From positions 1 to 18,866 of the forward strand of contig JBJXHG010000194.1 in the NCBI GenBank assembly GCA_046160865.1: a stretch of 18,866 bases of DNA. Direction: 5' to 3'. This stretch comes from JBJXHG01 sp046160865 (GTDB lineage: Bacteria; Planctomycetota; UBA1135; GCA-002686595). The position numbers were made by a program, and so were the translations under genes. Under the pieces are notes generated by a model. That model did no database searches. It saw nothing but the letters and a program-made list of their open reading frames with translations, and had not been told where the DNA came from. This document shows, piece by piece, positions 12,983 to 18,866 of this stretch; within the stretch, counting starts at the first letter, position 1, and every line of letters starts with the position of its first letter.

Positions 12983-15607
12983 TCAGGGTCCGAAGGTGAG
13001 CAACAACTCGTTCGTGCGCGATACGCCGACCGGCGCCCACGGATCCGTGAGCTCGATCTGGTAGCGCATCGTGCGGCCGACGAGTCCCGGCACGACTTCG
13101 AACTGGGTAGACCAAGTGCCGACGCCGGCCGCGCCCGCGGCGCCGCTCGTCACGAGGAACGGACGCAACACGCGTTGCGCGGGCGAGTGCCCCGCGTTGC
13201 CGCCGCCGAACAGGAGCGAGCTCCCGGTGACGTTCGTCGCGAGAAGTCGTCCGCTCACGTGCCCCGTCGCGCCGGTCAGTCCCATGTGCACCGTCTCGCC
13301 AGCGCGGAACGGCCCAACCGCGCCGAGCGTCGGCAGCACGCCGCCGGCACCTTCCAGCGCTCCGGCACCTTGACGGCGCAATCCGCCGTCCTCGCCTTCG
13401 AAGCGACGCGAGCGGTACACGTTGTCGCCGATCAAGTCCTCGTCGCCGTCGCCGTCCACGTCGACGCGTGCGCTAGGCATCATGATCTGCTTGAAGTCGG
13501 GCTCGTAGCCGGTATTGCCGGCGTTGCGCAGGAAGATCGCCGCGCCGTTCGAGACGTGGCCGCCGTACCAGCCGCTCGGGCTCGCGACGATGTCGAGCTT
13601 TCCGTCGCCGTTCGCGTCGGTGAAGAGCGCGCTGCGCTGGATCGCCTGCGAACCGAAGCCGCCGAAGATCCGGTCCTTCACGACGCTCGCCGTGAACAGG
13701 CCAAGGTTGATCGTGGGCTGCCCGCTGTTCGTGTACAGCACGAGGTCCTCGACGTCGGTCACGATCATGTCGAGATCGCCGTCACCGTCCGCGTCGCCGA
13801 TGTCGAACTGCGCGAGCAGATCACGGACGCCATGGCCGCTGCTCCATGTCGCCGTGCTGCCGAACGTGCCGGCACCCATGCCACGCCGGATGCCGACTTC
13901 CAACCAATCGTGCGTGCCGAATCCGACGTGCCCGACGAGATCGGGAAGCCCGTCGCGGTTGATGTCCTCCACGTAACGCACATAGATCCCCTGCGGCGCG
14001 AGGAATTCGGGGCCGGCGGTGAAGAAGCCGTTGCCGTCGTTCCAAAGGATTTTCGAGCTCGCGACCAACGGACTCCTCACGATGAGGTCGACGTCGCCGT
14101 CGCCGTCGGCATCCGCGCTGATCGCCGACTTCGGCTCCGGTGCGGCGCCGAACGGCAGATTGACTCCGGCCGCCATCGCGGCGCCGGCGTCGACGAAGCT
14201 GCCGCCGCCAGCGTTCTTCAAGAGCTCGAGGCGCTCGAAGCTCACACCATTCTTCTGCTGCAGCACGAGATCGAGATCGCCGTCCCCGTCGAAGTCGCCG
14301 GGAATGCCGGGACCGATCCAGCTCTTGCCCGGGGGCGGAGGCTCGTACACGGGCGCGGATCCCGTTCCGAACAAACCGTCGCCCGAGTTGCGCTTCACAC
14401 CCAGCGCGGGATCGAAGTCGGCGTCACCGTCCGCGTCGAGGTCGCCGAAACGCTCGTGGCGCACGTTCGTCGCGCCGATCGGGCGGGGTGCGCCGTCGGC
14501 GAGCAGGCGACCGGGTGCGAAGTAGATGCAGCGACCCGCGACGAGATCGAGATCGCCGTCGCCGTCCATGTCTCCAGCACCCGCGAGCCGCACGGAGCCC
14601 ATGCCGGGAAAGTTGATCGACGGCGCGAACGAGCCGGTGCCGTCGTTCAACGCGATGCGGAACGTCGCCGGGATGTCGTTCGGCTCCTGCGAAGGACCGC
14701 CTCCGCCGCCGCAGCACGTGCCGTCGAGGTCTCCGTCGCCGTCGAGGTCATGAAGGAAGCGCGCCGGACCGCCGACGAACGGACCTTGTTGCTCGAACTG
14801 GCCGCGGCCGGTGCAGCGCAAGACCGAGTAAGTCCCCGCGTCGAACATCACGATGTCCACGTCGCCGTCGTTGTCGATGTCGCCCGCTTGACCGCGCGGA
14901 TCGGCACAGCCGTGCAGGAACTCGATCGGCGTCTGCATCGCACCTCCGACGATCGGCACGAGCCACGTGCGCGACGCATCCCACACGAGCAGGTCTTGCT
15001 CGGCATCGCCGTTCACATCCGCCGGGAACACTTCGCCTCCGACCGCACCGAGCGGCAGCGTCGCGATCGACAGCAAGCTGACGTGCGTGACCTCGAGAAT
15101 CGTGAGGCCGCCGTGCAGCACCGCGATGCGCTTCTCCGTGTCGCTCGTCATGTCGAGGAACGCGACACCCGTGACGTTCGGACCGCCGCCTGTCAGCCAC
15201 GTCCGGTTCTGGATCGTCTCCGCACCGACCACCGGACGCACGAGTTGAACTTTGTTGCCCGCACCCGCGACGAAGTCGCACAGGCCATCGCCCTGCTGGT
15301 CGGCGGCATCGAACGCCCACTGCTGAACACTCGTGGGCGTCACCGGCATGCCGGACGAGAACAGCATCTGTAGCTGCCCCGTGCCGTCGTTGACGTACGC
15401 CCTGAGATCGAGCGAGTTGAACGCGTCGTTCGTCCACCACGCGGCATAGACGTCGAGGACGCCGTCGTCGTTGATGTCCCCGAGCTTCTGGAAGCGCGTG
15501 TTGTAGGGACCGACGACGAGCGGCGCATCGAAAAGCGCTCGGCTCTCCTGCGCGTGCGCGGGGAAAGACAGGATCAGCGCGACAGGAACGACCAAAGAGA
15601 ATTTCAT
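12983..15607 (-). CDS. Secreted FG-GAP/VCBS repeat protein (paralogue 1)
   Basis: 874 residues from the ATG at 15607, which follows GGTGGAG at a normal distance and gives a signal peptide (MKFSLVVPVALILSFPAHAQ). The longer frame at 15649 would destroy it. About a dozen DxDxDGDxD-type calcium loops are spread along the chain (for example DINDDGVLD, DIDNDGDVD, DLDGDGDLD, DFDGDGDLD, DADGDGDVD, DINRDGLPD), spaced as in FG-GAP/VCBS beta-propeller blades. A Cys-bearing block (HGCADPRGQAGDIDNDGDVD ... LRCTGRGQF ... GTCCGGGGG) is almost unchanged in the paralogue. The last 140 residues form a beta-sandwich-like tail ending DPWAPVGVSRTNELLLTFGP. It should be a calcium-stabilised surface or secreted protein; its partner is unknown. 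It stands directly downstream of paralogue 2 on the same strand. Confidence 0.9.
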   Translation of the reverse strand: MKFSLVVPVALILSFPAHAQESRALFDAPLVVGPYNTRFQKLGDINDDGVLDVYAAWWTNDAFNSLDLRAYVNDGTGQLQMLFSSGMPVTPTSVQQWAFDAADQQGDGLCDFVAGAGNKVQLVRPVVGAETIQNRTWLTGGGPNVTGVAFLDMTSDTEKRIAVLHGGLTILEVTHVSLLSIATLPLGAVGGEVFPADVNGDAEQDLLVWDASRTWLVPIVGGAMQTPIEFLHGCADPRGQAGDIDNDGDVDIVMFDAGTYSVLRCTGRGQFEQQGPFVGGPARFLHDLDGDGDLDGTCCGGGGGPSQEPNDIPATFRIALNDGTGSFAPSINFPGMGSVRLAGAGDMDGDGDLDLVAGRCIYFAPGRLLADGAPRPIGATNVRHERFGDLDADGDADFDPALGVKRNSGDGLFGTGSAPVYEPPPPGKSWIGPGIPGDFDGDGDLDLVLQQKNGVSFERLELLKNAGGGSFVDAGAAMAAGVNLPFGAAPEPKSAISADADGDGDVDLIVRSPLVASSKILWNDGNGFFTAGPEFLAPQGIYVRYVEDINRDGLPDLVGHVGFGTHDWLEVGIRRGMGAGTFGSTATWSSGHGVRDLLAQFDIGDADGDGDLDMIVTDVEDLVLYTNSGQPTINLGLFTASVVKDRIFGGFGSQAIQRSALFTDANGDGKLDIVASPSGWYGGHVSNGAAIFLRNAGNTGYEPDFKQIMMPSARVDVDGDGDEDLIGDNVYRSRRFEGEDGGLRRQGAGALEGAGGVLPTLGAVGPFRAGETVHMGLTGATGHVSGRLLATNVTGSSLLFGGGNAGHSPAQRVLRPFLVTSGAAGAAGVGTWSTQFEVVPGLVGRTMRYQIELTDPWAPVGVSRTNELLLTFGP

Positions 15608-15856
15608 GAGCTCACTCCACCTGGAGAGTAGTGGGGACGGCGTCGGCAATGCAGGGGACCGTGCCGAGCCAGCGGTTCGCTCTTCCGTGCGTCAGCCTAA
15701 CAGCGCGTCGAGAATAGCGCCGTACCGAGGCGACGTGCGCGAAGCGAGATCGTGTCACAGGACGTGTACCCGCCGCCGGACTGCGGCGGCGGGTGTCGAG
15801 CAGGCTCGCGGCGCGACGAACGTCCGCGTGCCAACCGGCGCGATCGGACGCGTGAT
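15608..15856 (-). other. Spacer between FG-GAP paralogues, with a hairpin
   Basis: 249 bp without a recognisable gene. ACCCGCCGCCG (15768-15778) pairs perfectly with 15784-15794 around a 5-nt loop, about 60 bp beyond the stop of paralogue 2; it may end that transcript, although no T-run follows. The remainder presumably includes the promoter of paralogue 1. Confidence 0.5.
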
Positions 15857-18487
15857 TCACGGTCCGAACGTGAGGTACAGCGTGTTCGAGCGCGACGTTC
15901 CCGCGGGAGCCCACGGGTCGACGAGCTCGACTTGGAATTGCTTCTTGTGGCCGACGAGATCGGGCGTGACGACGAACGTCGTCGACCACGAGCCGACTCC
16001 GGCGGCGCCGGTCGCACCGCTCGTCGTGAGCAACGTGCGGCGCGTGAACCGCGTCGGCGCGTGCGCTGCGCCGGCCGACACGAGCGGCGCGGTGCCCGCA
16101 TCCGTCACGAGCAGGCTTCCGTGCACGTGGCCGGTCGCGCCGTTCAGACGCAGCGTCACGGTCTCGCCGACGCGGAACGGCCCCGCTGCGCCGAGCGTCG
16201 GCACGACGCCGCCGGAACCGGGCAGCGCGCCGCCGCGCTGGCAACGCAAGCCGCCGTCCGAGCCTTCGAACGCGCGCCCGCGGTGCACGTTCGTTGCGAT
16301 CAGGTCCTCGTCGCCGTCGCCGTCGAAGTCGGCGCGCGACACGGGCCGCATCACTTGCGTGATCGCCGGCTCGTATCCGGTGTTGTCCATGTTGCGCACG
16401 AGAATCTTCGCCGCGTTCGTCGCGAAGCCGGAGTACGGGCCGACCGGGCTCGCGACGACGTCGAGTTGTCCGTCCCCGCTCCCGTCGACGAAGAGCGCGG
16501 TGCGCTCCGAGTTCGAGTCCGCCATCCCGTTGAAGATGTTGGTCACGAGGACGGACGCCGTGAAGGTGCCCGGACCGAACGGCGCGAGGCCGTCGTTCGC
16601 GTAAAGCAGGAGATCCTCGTCGTCAGGCAAGAGCAGATCGAGATCGCCGTCGCCGTCCGCGTCGCCGATGTCGAAGATCGCCTCCCGGAATCCCTCTGTG
16701 CCCATTTGCATCGGGAGGACGATGGCGCTGCCGAACGCTCCGCCGCCGAGCCCACGCATCACCGCGAGCGACATCGTGAACGACGCCGTGAGCTTGTAGC
16801 CGATCAACTCAGGCTTGCCGTCGCGGTCGAGATCCGCGCCGGCACGGATCAGGAAGTTGTTGCTCCCCTCGTCGAAGTGCGGTCCCGGCGAGAAGTGGCC
16901 CTGACCGTCGTTCCAGTAGAGCTTCGACGTCGGCGACGACGACACGTCGCCGTGCAGCCCGAGCACCACGAGGTCGAGATCCAAGTCGCCGTCGGCATCG
17001 CGCGCGAGCGAGTTCTCCGGTTTCGGCGCCGCGTTCGCGTACGCGAAGTCCACGCCCGGCGCGCCTGCAGCGCCGCCGTCGACGAAACTGCCGCCGCCCG
17101 AGTTCTTCAGGAGCTGCATCTGCACGAGCGTCGAGCCGATCTTCTGCTGCACGATCAAGTCGAGGTCGCCGTCGCCGTCGAAGTCTCCGGGGAAGCCGGA
17201 GCCGACCCAGCTCGCACCCGCAGGCGGCGCCGGGAGCAGCGGCGTGACCGCCGCGCCGAAGACGCCGTCGCCGTCGTTGACGCGCAGGCTCGTGCTCGGA
17301 TTGAAGTCGGGGTCCGTGTCGCCGTCGACGTCGTGGAACGCATGCTCGCGCGGCGGCGCGAACGCGATCGGCGGCGGCGCGCCCGCTTCGAGGAGCTCGG
17401 CCGGCGCGTAGTACACACAGCGTCCCGCGACGAGGTCGAGGTCGCCGTCATCGTCGACGTCCGCGGCGCCCGCCAAACGCACCGAGCCGAGGCCCGGGAA
17501 GTTGATCGAGGGCGCGAACGAGCCCGTGCCGTCGTTCAGCGCGATGCGGAAAATCGAATGGTTGGCGTTGTGCTCCGTGCTCGGCCCGCCGCTCCCGCAG
17601 CACGTGCCGTCGAGATCGCCATCGCCGTCGAGATCATGGAGGAAGCGCGCCGGTCCCCCGACGAACGGCCCCTCCTTGACGAACTGGCCGCGGCCCGTGC
17701 AGCGCAAGAGCGAGTACGTGCCCGCGTCGAACATCACGACGTCGACGTCGCCGTCGTTGTCGATGTCGCCGGCTTGCCCGCGCGGGTCCGCGCAGCCGTG
17801 GAGGAACGTGATCGGCGTCTGCATCGTTCCGCCGACGATCGGGACGATCCAGGTGCGCGTGTTGTCCCAAGCGAGAAGATCCGTCTGCGCGTCGCCGTTC
17901 GCGTCCATGGTGAAGACCTCGCCGCCGACGGCGCCGAGCGCCAGACTCGCGATCGGTGCGAGGTTGACGTGGTTCACGGTGAGCAGCGTCAGCGCGCCGT
18001 GCAGCACCGCGATCTCGGTGTTCTCGTCGCCCGCGACCTGGAGGAAGGCGACGCCGCGCACTTCTTCACCCGCGGTCGTCCAGAAGCGCTCCGTCGGGAA
18101 GGTGCCGCCGGGCCCGGTCCGGTAGAGCATCACGTTCTTTCCGACGCCCGCGACCAGGTCGCAGAATCCGTCGCGGTTCTGATCGTCCGAGTCGAACGTC
18201 CACCAGGTCGAGTTGGCGGGCACGATGGGCAGATTCGTCAGCCATGCCAGGGCGAACTTGCCGGTGCGGTCGTTCAGGTGCGCGGAGACCCGGAGCGTGT
18301 CGTGGTAGCTGTCTTTCCACCACGCGCTGAAGGCGTCGATCGAGCCGTCTCCGTCGATGTCGCCGAGCTTTTGGAAGCGCGTCTGGTTGTCCGCGACCAC
18401 CACGGCCGCGTCGAAGTGCGCCGCGGATTCCTGGGCTTCGACCGGAGCGGCAAACAAAAGGGCCACGATCGGCAGGGAGAGCTTCAT
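15857..18487 (-). CDS. Secreted FG-GAP/VCBS repeat protein (paralogue 2)
   Basis: 876 residues from the ATG at 18487, preceded by GAGG and followed by a signal peptide (MKLSLPIVALLFAAPVEAQ). The layout is the same as in the neighbouring paralogue over the full length: NTRFQKLGDIDGDGSID near the N-terminus, about a dozen Asp-rich loops (DIDNDGDVD, DLDGDGDLD, DVDDDGDLD, DFDGDGDLD, DADGDGDLD, DFDGDGDED), the conserved Cys block, and the tail ending DPWAPAGTSRSNTLYLTFGP. Several loops are altered (DADGDLDLD, DVDGDTDPD, DDQNRDGFCD), which may weaken calcium binding there. The two genes clearly come from a tandem duplication followed by divergence that is strongest in the loops and linkers. Confidence 0.9.
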   Translation of the reverse strand: MKLSLPIVALLFAAPVEAQESAAHFDAAVVVADNQTRFQKLGDIDGDGSIDAFSAWWKDSYHDTLRVSAHLNDRTGKFALAWLTNLPIVPANSTWWTFDSDDQNRDGFCDLVAGVGKNVMLYRTGPGGTFPTERFWTTAGEEVRGVAFLQVAGDENTEIAVLHGALTLLTVNHVNLAPIASLALGAVGGEVFTMDANGDAQTDLLAWDNTRTWIVPIVGGTMQTPITFLHGCADPRGQAGDIDNDGDVDVVMFDAGTYSLLRCTGRGQFVKEGPFVGGPARFLHDLDGDGDLDGTCCGSGGPSTEHNANHSIFRIALNDGTGSFAPSINFPGLGSVRLAGAADVDDDGDLDLVAGRCVYYAPAELLEAGAPPPIAFAPPREHAFHDVDGDTDPDFNPSTSLRVNDGDGVFGAAVTPLLPAPPAGASWVGSGFPGDFDGDGDLDLIVQQKIGSTLVQMQLLKNSGGGSFVDGGAAGAPGVDFAYANAAPKPENSLARDADGDLDLDLVVLGLHGDVSSSPTSKLYWNDGQGHFSPGPHFDEGSNNFLIRAGADLDRDGKPELIGYKLTASFTMSLAVMRGLGGGAFGSAIVLPMQMGTEGFREAIFDIGDADGDGDLDLLLPDDEDLLLYANDGLAPFGPGTFTASVLVTNIFNGMADSNSERTALFVDGSGDGQLDVVASPVGPYSGFATNAAKILVRNMDNTGYEPAITQVMRPVSRADFDGDGDEDLIATNVHRGRAFEGSDGGLRCQRGGALPGSGGVVPTLGAAGPFRVGETVTLRLNGATGHVHGSLLVTDAGTAPLVSAGAAHAPTRFTRRTLLTTSGATGAAGVGSWSTTFVVTPDLVGHKKQFQVELVDPWAPAGTSRSNTLYLTFGP

Positions 18488-18709
18488 GGAGCAACCTCTT
18501 CTAGGTTCTAGGGGAATCGCGCAGCCGCACGCGGTGAGCGTCGCGCCGGCTGCGCCCGCGAACACACTGGACGAAGCGCGCGGTTCGCGCCAGCGTCGCG
18601 ACCGTCAAGTGCAGCCTACGCTCGGCGCGAGGATTCCGGTCCAACCCGCCGACCCGGGGCATGCGAGCTCGCTGCCCGAGCCGTCGCACACTCGACCGAA
18701 CCGTCGCCC
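18488..18709. other. Upstream region of FG-GAP paralogue 2, no gene recognised
   Basis: 222 bp between the paralogue 2 start and palindromic repeat B. It should hold the promoter for the exported-protein genes. A short direct repeat (TCTAGGTTCTAG) occurs near 18502-18513, close to the Shine-Dalgarno. I see no convincing -35/-10 pair and no gene. Confidence 0.4.
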
Positions 18710-18866
18710 AGCAGTCCGTGGTGAAAGTGCTTCGAGCCCGAAAGTGGCCCGTTCGCGTCAGAACACGGAGCGAGACCGCAGGCGAATCGTCGAGATTCGC
18801 CGAGGATCGAGAGACGCCGGGCTGGCGCGAAAGGGACGCTTTCCGGCTGAATTACTTTAACCACGG
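18710..18866 (+). repeat. Long palindromic repeat, copy B (cut by the window edge)
   Basis: Same orientation as copy A and aligned to it without gaps over 157 bp. The first 27 bp and the 45-bp core (18767-18811, with GCGAATCGTCGAGATTCGC at its centre) are identical. The arms differ from copy A (CCCGAAAGTGGCCCGTTCGCG against TTTGAAATCGGTCCGTTTGCG) but still pair with their own opposite arms, about 20 of 27 positions by hand. The final few bases expected from copy A lie beyond the window. Confidence 0.85.

Noticed and set aside
12791..18511. Very long plus-strand ORFs (860 and 919 codons) opposite the FG-GAP genes
   Set aside because: Their repeated Val-Ala-Val-Glu patterns are the antisense reading of the repeated Asp-Gly codons; there is no start context and no domain.
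18616..18864. 82-codon minus-strand ORF at the window end
   Set aside because: Mostly repeat B read in a frame that happens to lack stops; no independent coding evidence.

Overview
This 18.9 kb, very GC-rich window reads as one stretch of a planctomycete (Planctomycetota) chromosome or metagenome-assembled genome. The assignment is inferred from the gene content: an ECF sigma factor paired with a Ser/Thr kinase-TPR protein, large secreted FG-GAP proteins with Asp-rich calcium loops, a parallel beta-helix protein ending in an SPAIDAG...DIGAHE tail, and a C-terminal fragment ending in the YRNS-type tail common in exported planctomycete proteins. Neither strand shows rRNA, tRNA, CRISPR, transposase or phage genes.

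Layout. 1-188 is the 3' end of an exported protein, followed by a small hypothetical gene (207-431) and a group of hairpins that includes an intrinsic terminator. 4292-530 (minus strand) carries a lipoprotein, a one-domain PqiA-like membrane protein, a degenerate GGDEF/coiled-coil protein and a MamK-like bacterial actin. The actin is preceded by a 12-residue leader ORF that has a near-perfect Shine-Dalgarno and overlaps the actin start as ATGA. 4293-4719 is an intergenic stretch holding the truncated 5' end of a DUF4287 gene.

4720-6260 is the most interesting part. It has two convergent genes, each interrupted by a single in-frame TGA exactly at the catalytic chalcogen position of its family. 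The first is an AhpD/peroxidase-related protein whose CxxC has become Cys-His-Tyr-TGA. The second is a homologue of vertebrate iodothyronine deiodinase, with the motif FGSFT-TGA-PPF. Each TGA is followed at a suitable distance by a hairpin with G in its apical loop, as expected for a bacterial SECIS element. I read both as selenoproteins; an ordinary gene caller would split each into two ORFs. Their 3' ends meet at a 295-bp inverted-repeat element (71-bp arms, one mismatch) that supplies the stop codon of the AhpD-like gene.

9592-5610 (minus strand) looks like one operon: ECF sigma factor, membrane-anchored Ser/Thr kinase with TPRs (TTGA start/stop overlap), then the deiodinase-like selenoprotein 21 bp downstream. 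Divergent from it, 9672-11414 (plus strand) encodes an exported protein joining a LolA-like domain to a GyrI-like domain, then an SRPBCC protein. 18487-11427 (minus strand) encodes three exported proteins: two tandem paralogous FG-GAP proteins of about 875 residues and a beta-helix protein.

A second repeat family, about 160 bp and palindromic along its whole length, occurs at 2884-3046 and again at 18710-18866, running to the window edge. The copies differ in their arms but keep arm-to-arm complementarity and share an identical 45-bp core.
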